Made by a program: the position numbers and the translations under genes | Part shown: one piece after another, positions 25,839 through 35,076 of the stretch | Layout of the letters: every line of letters begins with the position of its first letter | Numbering within the stretch: the first letter of the stretch is position 1 | Source: Candidatus Heimdallarchaeota archaeon AB_125 | GTDB lineage: Archaea; Asgardarchaeota; Heimdallarchaeia; Heimdallarchaeales; Heimdallarchaeaceae | Direction: 5' to 3' | Assembly: GCA_001940755.1 (NCBI GenBank) | Contig: MEHH01000002.1 | Span: 1 to 35,762, forward strand | Length of the DNA: 35,762 bases | The notes under the pieces: model-generated | Database searches by the model: none | Seen by the model: only the letters and a program-made list of their open reading frames with translations | Told to the model about the DNA's origin: nothing

Positions 25839-26842
25839 TCTCCACCACCCTCCTTAACAATAACTGAACTACCTTCACTTGATGGAACAGCTGTATCATA
25901 GATTTCTCTTGTAATAAACAAGAAGGTTTCCTTTAATCCTCCACGTTTAATATTAATCTCCATAACATCATCCATGATAGATTCATTACTCATGATATCG
26001 TCCATAAGTTCAGTCAAAATTGTGCTTTTGATAAAGAATGTATCTTTTATTCGGAGGTAATCTAAATAGCTATCACTTTTCTTTTTATCCTTCAGATATT
26101 CTTCGAATTCGTCAGAATCTTTAGTTAAACCAACTTGAAGGATTTTCTCTCCATCATGTTGTTGAACAAGCTCTTCCACTGAACCAATAGATACAACTTT
26201 CCCTTTATTAATAATTAGAACACGAGAAGATAGTGCTTCTGCTTCTTCCATTAGATGGGTTGTTAGGATTAATGTTGTCCCAGCATTCTTAAGACGTTTC
26301 AAATCTTCCATCAGCAGAGTTCTTGCATGAACATCTAAACCTGTTGTTGGTTCATCTAAGAAAAGTAAAAGAGGATCATTCATCAAAGACATAGCTATAC
26401 TAAGCTTTCTTTTCATTCCACCAGAAAGCTTCTCAGCTCGTTTTTTCTCATGTCCTTTTAAACCAAAATCCTTGATTAAGCCTTCAATTTTTTTAGTAAG
26501 TTCTAGCTTCTTCAAACCATAAAGCTTACCCATTAAATTAATATTTTCAAAAACTGTAAGATCCTCCCAAATGAGATGTTCTTGTGGAACATAACTCAGT
26601 TTATACTTCATATCACTTTTAAGTATTTCATCTACTTTTTCACCTAACACCTTAGCAGAACCAGAAGTAGCAGCAAGTTGTCCTGTGAGGATTTTTACAA
26701 GAGTTGTTTTGCCAGCTCCATTGGGACCAAGGAGAGTAAAAAGTTCACCTTTGTGGACTTCAAAAGATACTTCATTGACAGCCTTATAATCCTCAAACTT
26801 TTTCACAATGTTTTTACATTCAATAACACAGTCTGTCATCAA
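25835..26842 (-). CDS. ABC transporter ATP-binding protein
   Basis: Walker A 'GPNGAGKTTL', signature 'LSGGMKRKLSIAMSL', Walker B 'LLLFLDEPTTGLD', H-loop 'LTTHLMEEAE'. Confidence 0.95.
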   Translation of the reverse strand: MMTDCVIECKNIVKKFEDYKAVNEVSFEVHKGELFTLLGPNGAGKTTLVKILTGQLAATSGSAKVLGEKVDEILKSDMKYKLSYVPQEHLIWEDLTVFENINLMGKLYGLKKLELTKKIEGLIKDFGLKGHEKKRAEKLSGGMKRKLSIAMSLMNDPLLLFLDEPTTGLDVHARTLLMEDLKRLKNAGTTLILTTHLMEEAEALSSRVLIINKGKVVSIGSVEELVQQHDGEKILQVGLTKDSDEFEEYLKDKKKSDSYLDYLRIKDTFFIKSTILTELMDDIMSNESIMDDVMEINIKRGGLKETFLFITREIYDTAVPSSEGSSVIVKEGGGE

Positions 26843-26970
26843 ATAGATTGTTAAATAGTAGCTATTTATAAATATTACAATTGTCGAAAATCGGCTTACT
26901 TTGTAATTACATCTAGAATTAGAAGATAAATACCTTATATTCTTAAATACTTTATTTCGTTTTTGATTTC

Positions 26971-27432
26971 ATGAAATATGGATTAGCTGATATGTTAAAG
27001 GATGCTTTGGATGCTCATGATGTTCATCATGATCCAAAAAAAATACTAGATGATATTATCTCAGAAATAGCTAACATTAAACCTGAATGGTCAAGTTATT
27101 CTATTAATTGTATTCTCTTCCATCTTAATTACTGGCAAGATTTGTACATTGAGATGTTAAAAGACAAAGAAGTTCCAATGCCTGAAGAACCTCCTTCTGT
27201 CTTATCTTGGCCAAGTAAAGAACAAAGAGTTGAATTAGATTATAAACAACAATTAAAGAGATTTTATGAGGGAATAGAAAAAATGAAACAGCTGATAGAG
27301 GAAGTAGACTTTCACAAAGCTGTTCCTTCATGGGGGGATGCACCAAAACTCAAACTTATCATAATAGTTTTTCAGCATAATTCATATCATCTTTCGCAAA
27401 TATATACAATCAAAAAGAGTCTAATGGAGTAA
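26971..27432 (+). CDS. DinB/YfiT-like four-helix protein
   Basis: 'SINCILFHLNYWQDLYIEML' and 'QHNSYHLSQIYTIKKSL' metal-binding His pattern typical of the DinB fold. Confidence 0.7.
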   Translation: MKYGLADMLKDALDAHDVHHDPKKILDDIISEIANIKPEWSSYSINCILFHLNYWQDLYIEMLKDKEVPMPEEPPSVLSWPSKEQRVELDYKQQLKRFYEGIEKMKQLIEEVDFHKAVPSWGDAPKLKLIIIVFQHNSYHLSQIYTIKKSLME

Positions 27433-27438
27433 AGCAAG

Positions 27439-27705
27439 TTGAAAGGAACAATAACTGGCAATCTAAGTATGAAGATGAAGAGGGTAGGTACAAGATCTGA
27501 AGGGCCCGAATATTATATTGAACCAACAGATGAGTACAGAGAGAGATGGGAAGAAATTCTTGTTTGGAAGCAAACTAATCGTTGGCAAGAAGATCCAAAA
27601 CTACAAGGTTTATTGGGTAAAGAAGTAGAACTTCTTGCAGATATAATTGAAACAAGAACTTCAATCACCATTGAATATTTTGAAGTCAAAGAGGTAAATT
27701 ATTAG
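27439..27705 (+). CDS. small hypothetical protein
   Basis: 88 aa ORF with TTG start, 6 nt after the DinB-like gene. Confidence 0.5.
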   Translation: MKGTITGNLSMKMKRVGTRSEGPEYYIEPTDEYRERWEEILVWKQTNRWQEDPKLQGLLGKEVELLADIIETRTSITIEYFEVKEVNY

Positions 27706-27767
27706 TAAAATCCTTTCACTTTGCGAGTAGATTTATAGGTGTTTGTTCTAGTATTCTTCTGGTTTAA

Positions 27768-28601
27768 TTGAGTCAAGAAGAAAATCATCAAGAACTTGTT
27801 TTTGTAAGAGGGATAGAATTAACAGCTGATGAAGCGCTTATTCTACAAAAATTGGAAGAAGCTGTAGGTGAGGAAATACCCTATGTAAAGAGTGCAGCTA
27901 TGTATAATCATGGTTTTTCTGTAGAAGATAAGAAAATTACAAGACTAAGTTTGTGGAAAAAAGAACTGGAGCTTTTTCCTGAAAGTATTTCAGAACTTAC
28001 AAACCTAAAGCAATTATTTCTTCGAGATAACAAACTAAAAACAATTCCAAAATCAATAGCAAAACTAAGTAAATTAGAGAACTTTGATGTCTTTAACAAT
28101 CAGATTGAAACACTTCCAGACAATTTTGGTAATCTATATGAACTATTTAGAGCTGACTTATCTGTAAATAGAATAAATTTTCTTCCAGAAAGCATTGGTC
28201 AGTTAAAGAAACTAAACAAATTTGGTTTACTCAATATTCAATTGATGGAATTACCTGATAGTATAGGTGAAATGACTAATTTGAAGTGGTTAGGTGTTTG
28301 GAAAAATCATCTAGAAGAACTTCCAGAATCAATAGGTAATCTCCCGATTCTAGAAAAATTATGGGTTCAGGAGAACAAACTTGAATCTCTCCCAGAAAGT
28401 ATAGGACAGTTAAACTCTCTTAAAGATCTCCAATTTTTCGATAACCCGATAAAGAAACTACCAGATAGTCTAACAAAATTACAAAATTTACAGAAACTAG
28501 GAATTAACAGTAAAAATACAAAGAAACCTTTCAAACTGGATGAAAAACAAGAGAAATGGATTGAACAACTTAAATCAAAAGGATGCAAAGTTCGGTATTG
28601 A
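27768..28601 (+). CDS. leucine-rich repeat protein
   Basis: 23-residue periodic LRRs (e.g. 'LPESIGNLPILEKLWVQENKLES'); TTG start. Confidence 0.9.
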   Translation: MSQEENHQELVFVRGIELTADEALILQKLEEAVGEEIPYVKSAAMYNHGFSVEDKKITRLSLWKKELELFPESISELTNLKQLFLRDNKLKTIPKSIAKLSKLENFDVFNNQIETLPDNFGNLYELFRADLSVNRINFLPESIGQLKKLNKFGLLNIQLMELPDSIGEMTNLKWLGVWKNHLEELPESIGNLPILEKLWVQENKLESLPESIGQLNSLKDLQFFDNPIKKLPDSLTKLQNLQKLGINSKNTKKPFKLDEKQEKWIEQLKSKGCKVRY

Positions 28602-28661
28602 CTTTTTAAAGCTTAGGAGAAATTTAATATTCTCCTACGAGATTATTGTGAACTAGGTGAT

Positions 28662-29057
28662 ATGTTGACAACTAATCCCAAATTAATTGCTGAAGTCAAA
28701 TCATTTTTCGAAGAATTTGTTGCTGCTTATCCTAAAGACGATTTAGATAGATATCTTAATCTTTTTTCGCAGGATGAAAATCTTGTGATGTTTGGAACAA
28801 GCCACAAATGGTTAGGATGGGAAGAATATAAAACTGCTCCAGCTGAGGAAAAAGAAAGACTTGGAGAGATTACACTCACTTATGATTGGTTAAAAATCAA
28901 CACTCATGAATCTGTTGCTTGGATAGCTTCTGAAGTCAAAGTGCAATTTAAAGTTGGAGAAGAATGGAGGATTATTCCCGCAAGATTAACAGGTGTTGTT
29001 AAGAAGTTTCAAGACAAATGGAAAATAGTTCAAGGTCACATTTCAGTATCAGGTTAG
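28662..29057 (+). CDS. SnoaL-like / NTF2-like family protein
   Basis: 'FFEEFVAAYPKDDLDRYLNLFSQDENLVMFGTSHKWLGWEEYK...WIASEVKVQFKVG....ARLTGVVKKFQDKWKIVQGHISVSG'. Confidence 0.8.
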   Translation: MLTTNPKLIAEVKSFFEEFVAAYPKDDLDRYLNLFSQDENLVMFGTSHKWLGWEEYKTAPAEEKERLGEITLTYDWLKINTHESVAWIASEVKVQFKVGEEWRIIPARLTGVVKKFQDKWKIVQGHISVSG

Positions 29058-29121
29058 AGACTAGAATGGTATTATTTAATAATTGAGCTTCTCTCCTCAA
29101 AGTAATAAGAGGATATGTTAA

Positions 29122-29958
29122 ATGAAGTTCGGTTTAAACGCACCAAATTTTGGAAAGACCTTCGGAGATCCACTGCTAGCAGTAGAGATGATTGAAGAAG
29201 CTGAAAAAGCTGGATGGGATGGATTTTTCCTATGGGACCATTTATTTCCAGATGATCCGGCTGCAATTATAGACCCCTTTGTAGCATTAGCAGCTGCAGC
29301 AATAAAAACAAAAAAGATACTTCTGGGAACAGCAGTTACACCTGTAACTAGGAGGAGACCTTGGAAATTGGCAAGCGAGTGTGTTACGCTTGATCATCTG
29401 TCTAATGGTAGGGTTGTTTTAGGCATAGGTCTAGGGATACCACATGAGTTACAATTAATGAACGAAGAAACTAAACCGAAAATACAAGCTAGAATGGTAA
29501 CTGAGCAGATAGATATTTTAAATGGATTATGGAGTGGTGAGGATTTTAGTTTTGAAGGAGAGTTTTACAAATTAGATAAGGTAAAAATGCTTCCAAAACC
29601 AGTTCAACAACCACGAATAAAATTGTGGGGTGCAGGAACTTGGCCGAATAAAGGTCCTTTCAAGAGAGCAGTTAATCTAGATGGAATTGTACCCTTACAA
29701 GCAGGTTTTGAAAAACCTCTCTCTTTGGAAGAATTGAAACAAATTAGTGAATATTTGAATCTTCAAGGAGAAATTTCTGATACATATGATATCGTACGTT
29801 TTTACTTCAACACAGGAGAGGATGTTCAGCAAGAATTGGATAAACTTAAACTGTTCAGAGATATTGGTATCACTTGGTGGTTAGACACTGTTAGTGATTG
29901 GACTGGAGATACAGATAAAATCAGAGAAATAATAAGAAAAGGACCACCAAAGCTTTGA
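29122..29958 (+). CDS. LLM-class (luciferase-like, F420/FMN) oxidoreductase
   Basis: 'AEKAGWDGFFLWDHLF', 'LGTAVTPVTRRRPWKLASECVTLDHLSNGRVVLGIGLG', 'LPKPVQQPRIKLWGAG'. Confidence 0.9.
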   Translation: MKFGLNAPNFGKTFGDPLLAVEMIEEAEKAGWDGFFLWDHLFPDDPAAIIDPFVALAAAAIKTKKILLGTAVTPVTRRRPWKLASECVTLDHLSNGRVVLGIGLGIPHELQLMNEETKPKIQARMVTEQIDILNGLWSGEDFSFEGEFYKLDKVKMLPKPVQQPRIKLWGAGTWPNKGPFKRAVNLDGIVPLQAGFEKPLSLEELKQISEYLNLQGEISDTYDIVRFYFNTGEDVQQELDKLKLFRDIGITWWLDTVSDWTGDTDKIREIIRKGPPKL

Positions 29959-30174
29959 TTTGAGCAGATTTGAAAAGATGTAAGGCAAGCACTCCCTTTC
30001 AATAAGGTCCTCTAAACAACAAGGTTAATTTCTTAGACTGAAGGAAAAACAGTTTGCGTTATAATGAAAAAATGAAAGAGAATAATAAAAAACAACTATG
30101 CATTATTAAAAAGCTCTATCAGATTCCAATCTCCGAAATAAATATAAATCAATAATTAATCTTTTTTGTACATT

Positions 30175-30193
30175 TAGGGTGATATTGACCCTA
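30175..30193. repeat. inverted repeat TAGGGT-gatattg-ACCCTA just upstream of the SD
   Basis: 6-bp perfect arms, 7-nt loop, followed by GGAGG and the ATG at 30207. Confidence 0.55.
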
Positions 30194-30206
30194 TGGAGGA
30201 AAGAAT

Positions 30207-30659
30207 ATGACTCGCGTTAAAGTAAGTACAATAGTTAATTGTCCTATTGAGAAAGCATTTAAGTATACAGTTGACTTCAACAATCTTGCTGAAAGGCATC
30301 CTGAAGTGGACTATTCTAAGCAGACTAGTAAAGGTTCAGTAGGTGAAGAGACAACCTTCGATGTGGAAATCACATCAGGTAAACGAAAGGAAAAGATGCA
30401 TTTCGTGATTAAAGAATACGAACCACCTTATCGTGCTGTTTTGGATGGTAATGGACCTACTCAAAGAATCGTTGATGAATTTATTTTTACTGAGGTAACA
30501 GAGGGCACAAAAATCTCAGTCACTACAGACCTAACTTTTAAGGGATCTATGAAGCTGATTGGAGTATTTATTGGTCCTTTCCTGAAGCGTGGAACACAAA
30601 AAGCCGTAAGAAGTCTGGCTGAAGCTTTAGAAAACCTTAGTCATGAGAGATTTGTTTAG
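30207..30659 (+). CDS. SRPBCC (START/Bet v1-like) family protein
   Basis: 'VSTIVNCPIEKAFKYTVDFNNLAERHPEV...', 150 aa, strong SD 'ggagg'. Confidence 0.8.
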   Translation: MTRVKVSTIVNCPIEKAFKYTVDFNNLAERHPEVDYSKQTSKGSVGEETTFDVEITSGKRKEKMHFVIKEYEPPYRAVLDGNGPTQRIVDEFIFTEVTEGTKISVTTDLTFKGSMKLIGVFIGPFLKRGTQKAVRSLAEALENLSHERFV

Positions 30660-30809
30660 GTTTGACTTATAAAATTTCTTCACTTGAAATTAATATTAAA
30701 TCGATTAACTATGTCCATTAGGTTAGGATGTCAACATGTATATGAATCTTTCTGGATTTAATTGCAAATATTCAAATACCAATTAAATCTTTTTAGTACT
30801 TGATTTTGT

Positions 30810-31151
30810 ATGGAGGTTTATTTTTTAATCATTAGTATTGTTTTGTTCGTGCTTGGTTTTTTAATGATATTTGGTCAGCTTAAATTTCTAATAGCAAGAT
30901 ATGAAGCATTTCAGAAGTTTATCCGTCGAAAGGAAATCAGTGTTGATGGAGAAGGATTGTCGAAATTTTATTCTATTTTATTCTTCGTTACAGGTATTCC
31001 CTTATTGATCGGAGCGATTATCGGATTCATAAACGCTGAGATATTTAAAGAATTCTCACTTTGGTTAGTTATAGCTATTGCTGCGATAGGAGTTATAGGT
31101 ATCTTATACTGTAATTTAAGTAAGCGTTTCTTAAAACCTCTTGAAAGCTGA
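30810..31151 (+). CDS. small membrane protein (DUF3784-like), ~3 TM
   Basis: 'FLIISIVLFVLGFLMIFGQL', 'SILFFVTGIPLLIGAIIGFI', 'LWLVIAIAAIGVIGILY'. Confidence 0.65.
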   Translation: MEVYFLIISIVLFVLGFLMIFGQLKFLIARYEAFQKFIRRKEISVDGEGLSKFYSILFFVTGIPLLIGAIIGFINAEIFKEFSLWLVIAIAAIGVIGILYCNLSKRFLKPLES

Positions 31152-31186
31152 AAAAGTATATCAATATTCATTCTTCATTATTTATT

Positions 31187-32119
31187 ATGAGAGAGATTGA
31201 ATTGGTTCTAGAAAAATGTCAAGAGTACTATTATAATGGAGATTTAGAGAAAGCAATTAACCTTTATGAGAAGAATGAATCAATTGTTAACAGTGAAGGA
31301 TTTGATGATAATCTCAAAATTCAATTTCATGTAGCATATATAGCTACTCTTGTTGTAACAATACTTATGGAAGGGGGTAGTTTTGATGAAATTGAGAAGA
31401 AAATATTACAGTGCAATGAACTAATCACAAACAAAAAATCTCTAGAATATGCAAGAGTGAATCTGCAACATGCAATTGCCTGGGATTATAAACCAATTAC
31501 AAAACCTGAAGAGAAGGAGGAGAATTTAGATAAAGCAACCAAACTAATTGATGAGGTTATTGTTATACTTGAAAAACTTGAGAATACAAAATATCTTAGT
31601 CAAGCTTACTTCTATCGTGGTTTATTCTTTGAAAGAAGAAGACAATTAGAATTTGCTGAGAAATGGTATATTTTATCCCATCAATTGGCAAAAGAGAATA
31701 ATCATCCCGTTGAAGGATCCTTCGCAGTTAGACATCTAGGGTTTATCAATATGAGAAGAGGAAATTTGAAAAAATGTAGAGATTTATTGAAAGAATCTTT
31801 AAAACTTCGTGAAGATGCTGGTTTCAAAATAGGTATCCCCTATTCAATTCTTAGTATGGGTGATATCAATATTTTGTTGAAAGATTATCACAATGCTATG
31901 GAGTTTTATAAATCAGGATATGACTATGCTGTAAGCATAAGAAATAAACCTGCTCAGCTGATTGGACTTACTTCTATTGGTAGAACTCATACTCGGTTAG
32001 AACAATTTGAAGAAGCTGTTCCTTATCTAGAAAATGCAATTAAGTTAGCAGAGCAACTGGGGGAAGATAATCTGCTAGCAGTAGCAAAGAAAACATTAGA
32101 AACTCAAAGTACTGATTAA
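31187..32119 (+). CDS. tetratricopeptide-repeat protein
   Basis: TPR-like helices 'YYNGDLEKAINLYEKNE', 'KDYHNAMEFYKSGYDYAVSI', 'EQFEEAVPYLENAIKLAEQLG'. Confidence 0.82.
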   Translation: MREIELVLEKCQEYYYNGDLEKAINLYEKNESIVNSEGFDDNLKIQFHVAYIATLVVTILMEGGSFDEIEKKILQCNELITNKKSLEYARVNLQHAIAWDYKPITKPEEKEENLDKATKLIDEVIVILEKLENTKYLSQAYFYRGLFFERRRQLEFAEKWYILSHQLAKENNHPVEGSFAVRHLGFINMRRGNLKKCRDLLKESLKLREDAGFKIGIPYSILSMGDINILLKDYHNAMEFYKSGYDYAVSIRNKPAQLIGLTSIGRTHTRLEQFEEAVPYLENAIKLAEQLGEDNLLAVAKKTLETQSTD

Positions 32120-32121
32120 CA

Positions 32122-33441
32122 TCAACTATTAGGAATAAGCGTTTCTATAATAAAAGGATCAGATTGAAGCAATGTTTCTAAGTTTTGAACATCAGAGAAC
32201 TTAACAAAATACAAATGATAAATACTATATTCTGCAGTATAACTGTGTATGACTTCTCCCCAAAGGAGATATATGGTATCATCTCTTACAGCTAATAATG
32301 GTCGAAAATATGAATAAAGCCTATCTAAACCTTCATACACCTTGACTTCATAAAGTGTAAGATTTTCATCCATTAATTCAGCATAATAGTGGATTCTTTG
32401 AGGGGTTCCTTCTATTTGGAAAAATAGAGAATATCTCCCATTTTCTCTTTGATGTATACTCCTATCTGAAAAATAAAGTTTCTCAGGATAATAGAACAGT
32501 TCATCTGAAGTAATGTTCGAATCAGTGATAATGGCTTTGTAGAGTTTTGTCTTCGTATAAGTTGTTTCATTTGTTGGTCCATCAAAATTATATCCACAAA
32601 AATATGCATTCAATCTGCCATTTCCCTCTTCAAAGCCGCAGGGCCATAATGATTGGTTTGTATATGTAATTGTATCATTTAACCAGATTCCTTTTTTTCG
32701 AGTTGATAATTTCAATATATTGTAATATAAGCTCTCATTACGACAAGCCCAACTGATTGTAGGATTATTATTCCAAAGAATGAAATTTGCTTCTAGTAAA
32801 TCACTTAAATTTCCCTCAAACGTAATCGTATCTATCGACCAAGAAGCTTTTGAGATATTTAACAGATAGAAGGAATAATTGGGAATACCAGAAATCATCC
32901 CAGAAGCATCACTAAAACAACAAATTAAATTACCATTACTATCAACATCTGTATCTATGAATCTTTTAAAAGTTGGATGAGTAGAAGAAGGGTTGAATGA
33001 GGGAACTGGCTCCCAATCTTTCAAATTTTTAGATTTTATACCAAAAACAACAGGAGACCATAAACCAGTTAAACCAGAAGCGAAAATGTAATACCATTCC
33101 TTATGTTTTATACCTTTAATGCTGGAAGGACTAATTAGAGGAGAATCATCTTCAATTGATTTATTACAAATCTTGATTTTTTTCTTACCATAATCAAGCA
33201 TAGTCCATCCAAAATCAGAACCAGAGAGTTCATTAAAATACCTATAGGAAATGTGAATATCAGAATTTTCATCAAAGAAGAAATATCCATACTTGCCTTG
33301 ATCTATTCTCATAAAGGACAAATCTTCCTCCAATTTTATGCATCTATTCTCTTCGATAAAATAGATAAGGAGGGGAGAACCTAGTATTAACAGCATAATA
33401 ATGAAAAAAGCTATAACTAGATTCCTGTTTTTGAAAGACAA
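32122..33441 (-). CDS. membrane-anchored extracellular protein, probable beta-propeller, sequon-rich
   Basis: N-terminal TM 'LVIAFFIIMLLILGSPLLIYFI', beta-rich body, ~10 N-x-S/T sequons. Confidence 0.6.
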   Translation of the reverse strand: MSFKNRNLVIAFFIIMLLILGSPLLIYFIEENRCIKLEEDLSFMRIDQGKYGYFFFDENSDIHISYRYFNELSGSDFGWTMLDYGKKKIKICNKSIEDDSPLISPSSIKGIKHKEWYYIFASGLTGLWSPVVFGIKSKNLKDWEPVPSFNPSSTHPTFKRFIDTDVDSNGNLICCFSDASGMISGIPNYSFYLLNISKASWSIDTITFEGNLSDLLEANFILWNNNPTISWACRNESLYYNILKLSTRKKGIWLNDTITYTNQSLWPCGFEEGNGRLNAYFCGYNFDGPTNETTYTKTKLYKAIITDSNITSDELFYYPEKLYFSDRSIHQRENGRYSLFFQIEGTPQRIHYYAELMDENLTLYEVKVYEGLDRLYSYFRPLLAVRDDTIYLLWGEVIHSYTAEYSIYHLYFVKFSDVQNLETLLQSDPFIIETLIPNS

Positions 33442-33556
33442 AGATTGTTCCCTTCTGTGATTAAGTGGTTTTAACTATAGCATAAACAGTAATAAATTAT
33501 TCTGAAAACTATATTAATAGGTTTAATAATGTAGAAAATATAAGTGAGATTCAAAG

Positions 33557-34390
33557 ATGTTAATTGATTCTTTTGAAGCAGAGAAGATTCTAGAAGCATA
33601 TCATCAAGGGAAGGAATCTGTTTTAGCTTTCTTTGATCTTAGGTTTACTCAACAGAGAGTACTTTTCAAAAAAGATAAAATAATAATTGGCGATTTTACT
33701 TATGACCTAAAAACTATGAATAAAATAGCTAAAAATCCTTCAGTCTTTCTCGTTGAAAAAAAACCTAAGAAAATTGCATTTTTCGATGAACGATATTATA
33801 AGCTTGAGCCCATAAAAAATACTGCGCCTACTATTGAGATTGATGGTATTAGGATGCATAGAACAAAACACATGACTCCTTTAGAAGATGCCAGAAAGAA
33901 GATTTTTACTGTCAATATTTCTGCAAACGAGAAAGTCCTAGATATTTGTACTGGATTAGGTTATACGGCTATTGAATCTTACCGAATGAAAGCTTTTGTT
34001 ACAACTATTGAGTTAGATTCTAATGTCATTGAAATTGCAAAATACAATCCCTATTCAGCTGATTTGTTTAATGGTATTGAAAGTAAGAAGATTGATTTAA
34101 TTCTAGAAGATGCTACTATAGCAATCAAAGAAATGGATGATGATTCTTTTGATGTTATACTCCATGATCCACCAAGATTTTCTCTAGCAGGAGAGCTTTA
34201 CTCACAAGAATTTTATCATAATCTTTACAAAATTCTGAAGAAAGAAGGTCGTTTACTTCATTATGTTGGAAAACCTGGATCTAAATATAGAGGGAAGGAC
34301 TACATCAGTGGTATTCAAAATCGTTTGAATGAAGCAGGTTTCAAAACCAAACGAACTGAAGATAACGAAAGTGTTCTTGCATATAAATGA
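33557..34390 (+). CDS. SAM-dependent methyltransferase (COG2521-like archaeal family)
   Basis: Motif I 'VLDICTGLGYTAIES', 'VTTIELDSNVIEIA', motif IV 'DVILHDPPRFSLAGELYSQEFY'. Confidence 0.85.
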   Translation: MLIDSFEAEKILEAYHQGKESVLAFFDLRFTQQRVLFKKDKIIIGDFTYDLKTMNKIAKNPSVFLVEKKPKKIAFFDERYYKLEPIKNTAPTIEIDGIRMHRTKHMTPLEDARKKIFTVNISANEKVLDICTGLGYTAIESYRMKAFVTTIELDSNVIEIAKYNPYSADLFNGIESKKIDLILEDATIAIKEMDDDSFDVILHDPPRFSLAGELYSQEFYHNLYKILKKEGRLLHYVGKPGSKYRGKDYISGIQNRLNEAGFKTKRTEDNESVLAYK

Positions 34391-34428
34391 AGTAATCTAT
34401 ATTAAGGAGTATCTTTAAGCGTTTGTTG

Positions 34429-35076
34429 ATGCAGAAGGAATTATATCTAACGAAGGAAAATCAAGAAGAGAAAGTTTCTCAATGGATTACTGAATGTAAA
34501 AAAATGAAGAAGCATATTGCTTTTGCTTTTGATTTGTCCAAAGCAGCTCTACTTGTTCTTGACATGCAAAATTTCTTTCTTGATGAATCAAAGCATGCTT
34601 ACGTTCCTTCAGCAAAGACTATTACTGAAGACATTTCAAAGTTAGTGGATTTTTTCCAAAAGAATGAAAGACCTGTAATCTTTACTAAGCACCTAGATAC
34701 ACAGAAACCTGATGAAATGATGACTCGCTGGTGGAAAGATTCTATAGAAGATGGAACGCCTGAAGCAGAGATCTCAAACTTACTAAACACAGAAGGTTCA
34801 GAAATTATAAAAAAAAGCAGATATAGTGCTTTTGAAAAAACAAATCTTGAAGAACTACTACATAACAAAGGTGTAAAGCAGATTATCATAACAGGTATTA
34901 TGTCTCATCTATGTTGTGAAACTACGGCAAGAGATGCATTTATGAAAGATTTTGAAGTAATCTATATCGTAGATGCAACTGCTACTTATACAGAAAAATT
35001 GCATTTAGGAACCATCAGAGCAATCTCTCATGGTTTCGGGAGATGTGAATCAACAGAGGAGATTGTTAATGGCTGA
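34429..35076 (+). CDS. isochorismatase-family cysteine hydrolase
   Basis: 'AALLVLDMQNFFLDE', 'IIKKSRYSAFEKTNLEELL', 'IITGIMSHLCCETTARDAFMKDFEVIYIVDATA'. ATG at 34429 after AAGGAG. Confidence 0.9.
   Translation: MQKELYLTKENQEEKVSQWITECKKMKKHIAFAFDLSKAALLVLDMQNFFLDESKHAYVPSAKTITEDISKLVDFFQKNERPVIFTKHLDTQKPDEMMTRWWKDSIEDGTPEAEISNLLNTEGSEIIKKSRYSAFEKTNLEELLHNKGVKQIIITGIMSHLCCETTARDAFMKDFEVIYIVDATATYTEKLHLGTIRAISHGFGRCESTEEIVNG

Noticed and set aside
29959-30174. Possible ncRNA/tRNA in the 248-nt gap
   Set aside because: No cloverleaf, T-loop (GGTTCGA) motif or stable long stem could be recognised by eye.
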